A stretch of DNA of 64,000 nt from Chryseobacterium sp. Bi04 (GTDB lineage Bacteria; Bacteroidota; Bacteroidia; Flavobacteriales; Weeksellaceae), in NCBI RefSeq assembly GCF_918698085.1, contig NZ_CAKKLP010000014.1:62001-126000 (forward strand), in the 5' to 3' direction. The position numbers and the translations under genes were made by a program. Of this stretch, positions 44,099 through 51,538 are shown piece after piece. The notes beneath the pieces were generated by a model that worked only from the letters and a program-made list of their open reading frames with translations, did not search any database and had not been told where the DNA came from. Numbering within the stretch: the first letter of the stretch is position 1; each line of letters begins with the position of its first letter.

Positions 44099-44120
44099 CT
44101 CAAAGTCAGGAGACTTTGCG
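44099..44120 (-). repeat. REP-like hairpin, right copy
   Basis: Exact 22-bp inverted copy of the hairpin at 43399-43420, starting 7 bp after the transposase remnant's last codon. Confidence 0.85.
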
Positions 44121-44127
44121 TAGCTAA

Positions 44128-44289
44128 GTTGTCATTGGAAGGCAACCGGAATTTTCGCAGGAAAAAACTGAATATCCAAACGATATTATTGGAAATAAAT
44201 TTTTGATCGAAGGAACTGATATATTAAAGCTTAGAAACGGGAAAATTTATGAATGCTGGACACAAAGCAGTATTGTCACAAAAAATTAA
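44128..44289 (+). pseudogene. C-terminal fragment of an NTF2-like (SnoaL-type) protein
   Basis: A 53-residue open frame without a start reads NDIIGNKFLIEGTDILKLRN and GKIYECWTQSSIVTKN, resembling the last strands of SnoaL/NTF2-like proteins (D.F.I.NGKI.E.W). It begins right at the REP hairpin, so the element's insertion or an attached rearrangement removed the 5' part. The match is short. Confidence 0.4.
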
Positions 44290-44297
44290 TAAAAAAC

Positions 44298-44328
44298 AAA
44301 AATCCCTCTCATTACGAAAGGGATTTGT
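44298..44328 (-). terminator. Terminator of gcvP
   Basis: AAATCCCT and AGGGATTTT form a stem with an outer T-tract on the minus strand, about 20 bp past the gcvP stop. Confidence 0.75.
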
Positions 44329-44348
44329 TATATCTGGAAAAAATTCTA

Positions 44349-47207
44349 TTACATATAAGCTTCGATAGGCTCACAAGTACATACTAAATTTCTATCTCCG
44401 TATGCTTCATCTACTCTTGATACAGAAGCGAAGAATTTGTGGTCTCTTACCCAATCTAATGGATAAGCTGCCTTTTCTCTGCTGTATGGCTTATCCCAGG
44501 AATCTGAGATCACCAACTGCTCTGTATGCGGAGCATTTTTCAATACGTTGTTCGCTGCATCCGCTTCTCCGTTCGCAATCTCATCGATTTCTTTCTTGAT
44601 AGAGATCAACGCTTCTGCAAAACGGTCTATTTCAGACTTGCTTTCAGATTCTGTAGGCTCAATCATCAATGTTCCTGCAACAGGGAAAGAAACGGTAGGA
44701 GCATGGAAACCATAATCCATCAATCTCTTCGCTACATCAGCCACTTCAATTCCTAAAGATTTGAACTGACGGAAATCTACGATACACTCATGAGCTACTC
44801 TTCCGTGTTCATTTGAATATAGAATAGGGAAATGTGCTGCCAAGATCTCTTTAAGATAGTTGGCGTTCATGATAGCATGTCCTGTAGCTTTTTTCAGACC
44901 GTCTGTTCCTAACATTTTAATGTAAGCATAAGAAATGTTAAGGATCAATCCAGAACCGTAAGGTGCTGCAGAAATGCCGTCAATAGCTTCTTTAGCTCCA
45001 ATTCTGATATTAGCATTAGAAGGAAGGAAAGGAACCAGGTGTTTAGCCACACAGATAGGACCTACTCCAGGACCTCCACCTCCGTGTGGAATGGCGAAAG
45101 TTTTGTGAAGATTCAGGTGGCAAACATCTGCTCCGATGTTTCCCGGACTTGTAAATCCTACCTGAGCGTTCATGTTGGCACCATCCATGTATACCTGTCC
45201 TCCGTGTTCGTGGATTAAGTTGGTAATTTCTTTAATGTTGGCATCAAAGAATCCGTATGTAGAAGGATAAGTGATCATTACAGCTGATAAATTCGCTGAA
45301 TGCTGTTCTGTTTTAGCTTTAAGATCTTCAAAGTCGATTTCTCCGCTTTCAAGGTTTTTAACGACTACGATTTTCATTCCTGCCATTGCTGCAGAAGCTG
45401 GGTTTGTTCCGTGTGCAGACTGCGGGATCAATACTACATTCCTGTGTGCATCTCCTCTTGAAATATGGTATTCTCTGATTACCATTAATCCTGCATATTC
45501 TCCCTGAGCTCCTGAGTTAGGCTGCAATGAAGTTCCGGCAAAACCGGTAATTTCAGCAAGATCTTTTTCAAGTTCTGCGATCATTTTCTGGTAACCTCCT
45601 GCCTGATCTACCGGTACAAATGGGTGTACACTACCCCAATCTGCCCATGATAACGGTAACATCTGCGTTGCTGCGTTCAGCTTCATCGTACAAGATCCTA
45701 AAGAGATCATTGAGTGCGTCAGTGATAAATCTTTTCTCTCAAGACGCTTGATATAACGCATCAATTCTGTCTCTGTATGGTATTTGTTGAAGACCTGTTC
45801 CGTAAGAATTTCGTCTTTTCTTAAATTCTCTTCAGGAATACTGTATCCTTCTTTGATTTCTAATTTGAAAGTCTGCTTATCTTTAAACTGGGCAAAAGAA
45901 GCCATCAGATCATTTAATTTCTCCAATGTTGTACTTTCGTTGATCGCAATACTAACAACATCTTCTGTGAAGTAATTAAGGTTGATTCTATGATCCTGCA
46001 TCATTCTCATCAATCTTCCTTTCTCATCTTCATTCATAGTGATTTTTACCGTATCGAAGATCGGCTCTTCTACGGTTTCATACCCTAATGCTTTAAGACC
46101 GTTTTTCAAAGCGTTTGCCTTGAAGTGGATCTGGTCGGCAATATAGCTTAGTCCTTTTGGACCGTGGTATACAGCATACATTCCGGCCATTACCGCCAAT
46201 AGAACCTGAGCAGTACAGATGTTAGAAGTTGCTCTTTCTCTCTTGATGTGCTGTTCTCTGGTTTGTAATGCCATTCTTAGTGCACGTTTTCCGTACATAT
46301 CCTGAGAAACCCCGATAATTCTTCCCGGGATATCTCTTTTATAATCTTCTCTACAAGCAAAGAATGCTGCGTGAGGACCTCCATACCCTAATGGAATACC
46401 GAATCTCTGTGAAGTTCCTACCGCACAGTCAGCACCCATCTCAGCCGGAGACTTCAGTTTAACCAAAGCCATAGGGTCACAGGCAACCGCTACCTGAAGA
46501 TCAAGTTTTTTATAGTTTACGATATCTTCTGTGTAGTCTAAAACAACTCCGTTTTTACCTGGATACTGTAATAAAACACCATAATAGGTCTCGTCAAACT
46601 GATGCGTTTTATGATCACCGATTACCACTTCAATTTCCAGTCCTTCAGCTTTTGTTTTCAGTACAGAAACTGTTTGAGGAAGAACAAGGTCAGAAATAAA
46701 GAACTTATTGGCTCCTGCTTTTTTCTGATCTTTCGTCCTGTTGTTGAAGAACATATGCATTGCTTCAGCAGCTGCAGTAGACTCGTCCAATAGAGATGCA
46801 TTTGCTAATCCAAAACCTGTAAGATCACATACTACAGTTTGGAAATTAAGAAGAGCTTCCAGTCTTCCCTGTGCAATCTCTGCCTGATACGGTGTATAAG
46901 CCGTATACCAGCTTGGATTTTCAAAGATATTCCTCTGAATTGCTGATGGTAAAAGTGTATTGTGGTATCCGAATCCAATGTAACTTGTAAAATCAGTGTT
47001 TTTAGATGCCAATTCTTTCGAGTGGTTCAGCATTTCGTATTCTGAAAGCGGTTCCGAGATCTCAAGATCTTTCTCTAAGCGGATAGAAGAAGGAATGGTT
47101 TGAGAAATTAACTCTTCAATACTAGAAACGCCAAGTTTTTCCAACATCGCCTGTTTATCGGCTTCATTAAGGGAAATGTGACGGCTCACAAACTGTTCTG
47201 TATTCAT
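44349..47207 (-). CDS. gcvP: Glycine dehydrogenase (aminomethyl-transferring), P protein
   Basis: A 952-aa full-length PLP enzyme of the glycine cleavage system. Both halves are present: the N-terminal half with SYIGFGYHNTLLPSAIQRNI and NPSWYTAYTPYQAEIAQGRLE, and the C-terminal half with the PLP lysine in HLNLHKTFAIPHGGGGPGVGPI (about residue 703). It decarboxylates glycine and passes the aminomethyl group to the H protein. gcvH and gcvT are not in the window, so the system is split. Single-gene unit with terminator. Confidence 0.97.
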   Translation of the reverse strand: MNTEQFVSRHISLNEADKQAMLEKLGVSSIEELISQTIPSSIRLEKDLEISEPLSEYEMLNHSKELASKNTDFTSYIGFGYHNTLLPSAIQRNIFENPSWYTAYTPYQAEIAQGRLEALLNFQTVVCDLTGFGLANASLLDESTAAAEAMHMFFNNRTKDQKKAGANKFFISDLVLPQTVSVLKTKAEGLEIEVVIGDHKTHQFDETYYGVLLQYPGKNGVVLDYTEDIVNYKKLDLQVAVACDPMALVKLKSPAEMGADCAVGTSQRFGIPLGYGGPHAAFFACREDYKRDIPGRIIGVSQDMYGKRALRMALQTREQHIKRERATSNICTAQVLLAVMAGMYAVYHGPKGLSYIADQIHFKANALKNGLKALGYETVEEPIFDTVKITMNEDEKGRLMRMMQDHRINLNYFTEDVVSIAINESTTLEKLNDLMASFAQFKDKQTFKLEIKEGYSIPEENLRKDEILTEQVFNKYHTETELMRYIKRLERKDLSLTHSMISLGSCTMKLNAATQMLPLSWADWGSVHPFVPVDQAGGYQKMIAELEKDLAEITGFAGTSLQPNSGAQGEYAGLMVIREYHISRGDAHRNVVLIPQSAHGTNPASAAMAGMKIVVVKNLESGEIDFEDLKAKTEQHSANLSAVMITYPSTYGFFDANIKEITNLIHEHGGQVYMDGANMNAQVGFTSPGNIGADVCHLNLHKTFAIPHGGGGPGVGPICVAKHLVPFLPSNANIRIGAKEAIDGISAAPYGSGLILNISYAYIKMLGTDGLKKATGHAIMNANYLKEILAAHFPILYSNEHGRVAHECIVDFRQFKSLGIEVADVAKRLMDYGFHAPTVSFPVAGTLMIEPTESESKSEIDRFAEALISIKKEIDEIANGEADAANNVLKNAPHTEQLVISDSWDKPYSREKAAYPLDWVRDHKFFASVSRVDEAYGDRNLVCTCEPIEAYM

Positions 47208-47684
47208 TTTTATTTATTAGATTTTGTTTGTAAAAAAGATGGCTAAAATTACAATTTTTTGAACGATTGTACAACAGCATTCAACGGATGCTCATTCACA
47301 GAAATACCTGACTGCTTTAATGAAAGCTACTTTTAATAACATTAACACTTATTTACCACATTATAAATAACAAACATAGCTATTCTATACACAATACTTA
47401 AAAATACAGTTAATTCTATTTCAAATAAAACAGTACTGCATCCATTGAAATATTATAATATGCCAGCTCATATTATGATCCTATTTTTACATTATGAATT
47501 ATTTATAATTTATCTAAAAAAAGCAGAGTCAATAGGTAAATATGAAAAATAAAGTATGTAATTGATGTAATTCAACAGATTGATTTATAGCTCCAAAAAG
47601 GAGCATCCACTGCTATTCATCAGGTTTTTAGAAAATTATGAAATTTTATTAATTATATTTATTCTAAATTAATATATTTGCAAC
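47208..47684. other. 477-bp intergenic region
   Basis: Upstream of gcvP and of the small Cys-rich gene, which are divergent. AT-rich, with no ORF or repeat that I can support; it should hold the gcvP promoter. The TATATTTG box at its right end is listed separately. Confidence 0.5.
47673..47680 (+). promoter_or_regulatory. -7 box placing transcription start at the ATG of the Cys-rich gene
   Basis: TATATTTG is a full TAnnTTTG match only 4 bp before the ATG at 47685, so RNA would begin at or next to the start codon. No exact TTG -33 element is present. Confidence 0.5.
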
Positions 47685-47837
47685 ATGAATATGATTACTC
47701 CATTTAAAGTAGCGCCTCTGGCACCTGTATATGCATTTCAGAATGAAGAGATGTTCTGTGAAAAGAAATCTTGCTGTAAAAAATTCAAGAAGGGTAAAAG
47801 ATGTAAAAAATGTCCGGGAAGGAAGAAAATGGCATAA
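47685..47837 (+). CDS. 50-aa Cys-rich, Lys-rich small protein
   Basis: The frame from ATG 47685 to TAA 47837 starts MNMITPFKVAPLAPVYAFQN and ends in a basic tail with five Cys (CEKKSCCKKF, RCKKCPGRKK). The Cys spacing suggests metal or Fe-S binding, or thiol chemistry, near a positive surface. The gene is divergent from gcvP and convergent with the J-domain gene. I recall similar short proteins from related genomes but cannot confirm. Function unknown. Confidence 0.65.
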   Translation: MNMITPFKVAPLAPVYAFQNEEMFCEKKSCCKKFKKGKRCKKCPGRKKMA

Positions 47838-47841
47838 GAAA

Positions 47842-48489
47842 TTAGCTGAAATTCTTTATTAAGATATATACAGCAATTGCCAGTATCACTATTCCCAGAA
47901 TCAACATTACAATTTTAGGCTGACCAGACTTGTTTATCCTGGTTCTTGGTTGTGGCTTAAACATTTCTTCCACCGTGTTTTTGAATTTTTCTGAATCATT
48001 TTCAAAAACTTCCGTAATCGTAATTCCCTGAACGACGGTTTTATGCAAAAGAGAATTTGTGGCATGAAGTAAAAGCTGGAATTTCCCATCTTTAAATTCC
48101 GTAATCTTAAATATTCTTTCTCCATACGGCTTTTCCAGTCCAAAAGGCAATACTTTCACTACATCTGCATTCATCGTTTGCCAGCTGATGATAATCTCCT
48201 CTCCTTTTTTAGCATGAATTTTATTGGCCGAAAAAGTTTTGATTGCAGGAGGAATATTATACCTGAAGCTTCTTTGATGACTTTCTAAATTCTGATCATA
48301 GGAATGTCTTCTTGCAGAGTCACTCAACGTTTCATAGGCTTCCTGAATCTCACGGAAACGGTCAGCAAAAAAATCGTCATTATCATTTTTATCCGGATGA
48401 TACTTTAAAGACAGCTTCCGGTAGGCCTTTTTAATATCCTCTTCAGAAGCTTCCTGTGATATACCGAGAAAATAGTAGTAATCTTTCAT
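47842..48489 (-). CDS. J-domain (DnaJ-like) membrane protein
   Basis: The start at 48489 gives the standard J-domain beginning MKDYYYFLGI; an ATG at 48501 adds four residues. The J domain (1-70) holds the HPD motif in SLKYHPDKND. A central beta-rich region follows (SANKIHAKKGEEIIISW), and a single C-terminal membrane helix (PKIVMLILGIVILAIAVYIL) anchors it. It would recruit DnaK to the membrane. It lacks the G/F and zinc-finger parts of canonical DnaJ. Confidence 0.88.
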   Translation of the reverse strand: MKDYYYFLGISQEASEEDIKKAYRKLSLKYHPDKNDNDDFFADRFREIQEAYETLSDSARRHSYDQNLESHQRSFRYNIPPAIKTFSANKIHAKKGEEIIISWQTMNADVVKVLPFGLEKPYGERIFKITEFKDGKFQLLLHATNSLLHKTVVQGITITEVFENDSEKFKNTVEEMFKPQPRTRINKSGQPKIVMLILGIVILAIAVYILIKNFS

Positions 48490-48613
48490 TGAGCAGTACA
48501 AAAATAAGAATTTATTTTTCTTTGTGTTTGATGTTTACGGTAAAATTTTGTTGGAAGACCGAATCTAAAATCATTGTGAATCAAAGACGAAACAATCGCA
48601 ATATTATTTTATC

Positions 48614-48703
48614 AGTTGAAGGCTGGAAACGCAAAAGCGCTAAGTCTTTTCACAACAATCTGTATACTTTTAAGGCGCAAGGATATTATCTGTGATAAAA
48701 TTT
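48614..48703 (-). repeat. Diverged inverted copy of the 239-bp repeat
   Basis: Read on the plus strand, ACGCAAAAGCGCTAAG, then TTTTAAGGCGCAAGG and TATCTGTGATAAAATT match in order the reverse complement of part of the repeat unit at 50370-51455 (ACGCAAAGGCGCAAG, TTTTAAGACGCAAGG, TATCTGCGATAAAATT). Confidence 0.6.
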
Positions 48704-48778
48704 CAGGCTAATCATATTGCTGTACTGTAACTGATCAGCTAAATCTATTCAATCTGTGGCTTAGTTTACATAACGAAA

Positions 48779-48817
48779 AGTTCCGGCGCGGGAAGCTCTG
48801 CTTCCCGCGCCGGAACT
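48779..48817. repeat. GC-rich hairpin with AGCARAGCT apex, second copy
   Basis: A perfect 18-bp inverted repeat (AGTTCCGGCGCGGGAAGC and complement) with a 3-nt loop, just past the stop of the 85-aa gene. Same layout as 32302-32334. T-residues after the hairpin on the minus strand fit a terminator role here. Confidence 0.8.
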
Positions 48818-48845
48818 AAACAATTTCAATTTAGTATTTCACCTA

Positions 48846-49103
48846 TTATGCTTCGCAGGTATTATCTTTTCTGCAGCATCTTGAACTGAATTCCTTTTTG
48901 AATTTCCCTTTCAGTTCCTGATAATCCTCTTCATTCATTTCTCTGATTTTATCTGCTAATCCGAAAGGTGATTTTTCTTTGATTCCGTATTCATCAAAAA
49001 TACCTTTGATAAATCTTTTTCTTTGTACCGCTTTTTTAGCAATGAGTGCTACGCCTACAACGGCTAGTGCTCCAAGAGCTCCTTTTAATGCTGAATTTTT
49101 CAT
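48846..49103 (-). CDS. 85-aa hypothetical protein of the ECF sigma operon
   Basis: A short protein with an N-terminal hydrophobic segment (LKGALGALAVVGVALIAKKAV), a charged middle (EMNEEDYQELKGKFKKEF) and a C-terminal CCRKDNTC cluster. It is third in a run with an ECF sigma factor and a 110-aa membrane protein on the same strand. No family is recognised. Confidence 0.65.
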   Translation of the reverse strand: MKNSALKGALGALAVVGVALIAKKAVQRKRFIKGIFDEYGIKEKSPFGLADKIREMNEEDYQELKGKFKKEFSSRCCRKDNTCEA

Positions 49104-49193
49104 TTTTCTAAATTTTAAATTTTACTACTTCTTATTTTTTATATAGACGAATGAATTTTTAATTTTACTTTACTACTTCTTAAAATTTTTAAA

Positions 49194-49526
49194 TTATTCG
49201 TTGTTTCTGTTGAAGAATCCTCCGGAACATTTATTTCTCCAGACCTCCTTGAATTTTTCTCTTTCTTCAGGAGATAGCCCCTCCATTTTCTCTCTCATTT
49301 TTCTTTCCTTGAAATCTCTCATCCCTTTCCCAAAATGGAAACCTCCGAAAAGAATCTTACTTAAAATAAGTATTCCCATGGCCTGCCAGAATGTAATAGC
49401 TTTTACCCCTAAAATTTCGGGAAGCAGGCAGTTCCAAAGCATCATTACAATCCATGTAACGGCTAAGAGGATCAATGGCGGACATAACAATAAAAAAATC
49501 CAGCCCTTTTTGTGTTTATGATTCAT
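49194..49526 (-). CDS. 110-aa membrane protein of the ECF sigma operon
   Basis: Two membrane helices (about 10-32 and 42-60), then a Lys/Glu-rich end with SPEEREKFKEVWRNKC and GGFFNR, the same kind of tail as in the 85-aa neighbour. It is 11 bp after the sigma factor gene. The position suggests an anti-sigma or sensor role, but no zinc-anti-sigma motif is seen. Confidence 0.7.
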   Translation of the reverse strand: MNHKHKKGWIFLLLCPPLILLAVTWIVMMLWNCLLPEILGVKAITFWQAMGILILSKILFGGFHFGKGMRDFKERKMREKMEGLSPEEREKFKEVWRNKCSGGFFNRNNE

Positions 49527-49537
49527 AATTTCTTTTT

Positions 49538-50116
49538 CTAACTTTTTAAATCTTCGTATAATCTTCTCAATCTGTTTCTCAGATGCTTCACAGCATAATT
49601 TTTCCTGCTGATGATGGTTTTGATGTTTTCACCCTGTTCATCGGCGATCTCCTGGAGGGTTTTGTCGTTCAGTTCATTTTCTACGTAGACCATTCTTTGT
49701 TTTTCGGGAAGTTCATCAAGTGCTTCAAACAGTTTTTTCCAAATTTCATCCTGAAACATCTTCACTTCAGGACCTGCGCTATCATCCATCAATAAAATAT
49801 CTTTGATGGAAAAGCTTCCGTCTTCATCTTCATAGACGAAATCTTCAAGATTTTCTGTTTTCTTTTTCCGGTAGCGGTCTGTTATTTTATTCGCCGTCAC
49901 CCTGTACAGCCAGCCTCCTACATTCACAATCTCAGAAAGATTGGTAAGGCTACTGAACTGATACCACACTTCCTGCAGAATATCTTCTGCATCTTCCGTG
50001 TTTTTCACTTTAGGACGAATATAAGACATCAGCTTCCCTCCGTAGTTTGAAACGGTTTGTGAGATGATACTTTCTTTCTCCTTCTGTGGCATTGTTACTT
50101 TTTCGACAACCTCCAT
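49538..50116 (-). CDS. ECF-type RNA polymerase sigma factor
   Basis: A 192-aa sigma-70 family protein. Region 2 has SYIRPKVKNTEDAEDILQEVWYQ (about 33-55) and GWLYRVTANKITDRYRKKK; region 4 has LDELPEKQRMVYVENELNDKTLQEIADEQGENIKTIISRK (about 137-176). It directs RNA polymerase to a stress or envelope regulon. Two small genes follow on the same strand (49194, 48846); they may encode its regulator. Confidence 0.93.
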   Translation of the reverse strand: MEVVEKVTMPQKEKESIISQTVSNYGGKLMSYIRPKVKNTEDAEDILQEVWYQFSSLTNLSEIVNVGGWLYRVTANKITDRYRKKKTENLEDFVYEDEDGSFSIKDILLMDDSAGPEVKMFQDEIWKKLFEALDELPEKQRMVYVENELNDKTLQEIADEQGENIKTIISRKNYAVKHLRNRLRRLYEDLKS

Positions 50117-50239
50117 ACTGACAAGACGGCTATCCTTTTGGTTTTACTTTAATAAATTTAAAATATTTTTATTAAAATCCAACTTTTCTTTTATCCATCA
50201 GATTTTATTTCAGAAAATATATTTCCTACAGCCCAATCA

Positions 50240-50360
50240 TTACTCATATTTCGGGGAGCTCTTTCCTGCTATCCGTTCATACTCCTCGCGCTCGCGCTTT
50301 CTTAAAAGAGCCATTGCATGCTGTGGGGTAACCACTGCTATCAGGGCTGGGGTATTTGCC
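50240..50360. other. Possible dispersed intergenic element before the tandem repeats
   Basis: A stretch with GGGAGCTCTTTCCTGCTATCC and GTGGGGTAACCACTGC looks like a known type of spuriously translated intergenic element in Flavobacteriia. I recognise the style but cannot confirm. Confidence 0.3.
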
Positions 50361-50369
50361 GGCATACTC

Positions 50370-51455
50370 AATTTTATCGCAGATAAAAGCCTTGCGTCTT
50401 AAAACATTTAGTTATTCAATCTTCCTGCGCCTTTGCGTTTATTCCAACCTACACTTCTAACCTGCTCTTTTTTAATAACTCTGTTTAGATTCCTGCGGAA
50501 TGACAAAGACAGCGTCAGTCAAAAAATTCTGTACTCTCCATTATAGAAAGGAAGCGGAAAACATTGAAAATACCTCTGGAACAATTTTATCGCAGATAAA
50601 ATCCTTGCGTCTTAAAACATTTAGTTATTCAATCTTCTTGTGCCTTTGCGCTTATTCCAACCTATACTTCTAACCTGCTCTTTTTTAATAACACTGTTTA
50701 GATTCCTGCGGAATGACAAAGACAGCGTCAGTCAAAAAATTCTGTACTATCCCTTATAGAAAACACATCCTACACTGCAACAGCAAAAGGAAGCGGAAAA
50801 CATTGAAAATACCTCTGGAACAATTTTATCTGCGATAAAATCCTTGCGTCTTAAAACATTTAGTTATTCAATCTTCTTGCGCCTTTGCGTTTATTCCAAC
50901 CTACACTTCTAACCTGCTCTTTTTTAATAACACTGTTTAGATTCCTGCGGAATGACAAAGACAACGTCAGTCAAAAAATTCTGTATTCTCCCTTATAGAA
51001 AACACATCCTACACTGCAACAGCAAAAGGAAGCGGAAAACATTGAAAATACCTCTGGAACAATTTTATCGCAGATAAAAGCCTTGCGTCTTAAAACATTT
51101 AGTTATTCAATCTTCTTGCGCCTTTGCGCTTATTCCAACCTACACTTCTAATCTGCTCTTTTTTAATAACACTGTTAGATTCCTGCGGAATGACAAAGAC
51201 AGCGCCAGTCAAAAAATTCTGTACTCTCCATTATAGAAAACACATACTACACTGCAACAGCAAAAGGGAGCCGAAAACATTCAAATATCTCTGGAACAAT
51301 CTTATCGCAGATAAAAGCCTTGCGTCTTAAAACATTTAGTTATTCAATCTTCTTGCGCCTTTGCATTTATTCCAACCTACACTTCTAAGCTGCTCTTTTT
51401 TAATAACACTGTTTAGATTCCTGCGGAATGACAAATACAGCGTTAGTCAACAACT
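50370..51455. repeat. Five tandem copies of a 213-239 bp non-coding unit
   Basis: The marker CTTGCGTCTTAAAACATTTA starts at 50391, 50604, 50843, 51082 and 51319, giving steps of 213, 239, 239 and 237 bp. Each unit has the same order: TTTTATCGCAGATAAAA hairpin, the marker, CGCCTTTGCG, a pyrimidine-rich block, the small hairpin ATTCCTGCGGAAT with a following GACAAA, and CCTCTGGAACAA. The first unit lacks about 26 bp present in units 2 to 4. There is no coding frame across units. Confidence 0.92.
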
Positions 51456-51489
51456 TTATACCTGTACTTATAAATAGACTTTATATCAG

Positions 51490-51520
51490 CAAAACGGAGA
51501 GCTAAATGCTCTCCGTTTCT
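51490..51520 (-). terminator. Terminator of the S9 peptidase gene
   Basis: AAACGGAGAGC and GCTCTCCGTTT form a perfect 11-bp stem with a 5-nt loop and a following TTTT on the minus strand, about 20 bp past the stop. Confidence 0.85.
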
Positions 51521-51538
51521 TATAAAATGTTATCCTTC

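Noticed and set aside
50064..50402. 112-aa ORF running from the sigma gene start into the first repeat unit
   Set aside because: It is antisense to the sigma start and ends in repeat sequence (ADKSLAS, repeated in another repeat ORF).
51124..51330. 68-aa ORF in the tandem repeat block
   Set aside because: Entirely made of repeat sequence and not open in the other units.
50370..51455. CRISPR array in the repeat block
   Set aside because: Units are over 200 bp and nearly identical throughout, with no short repeat/spacer pattern and no cas genes.
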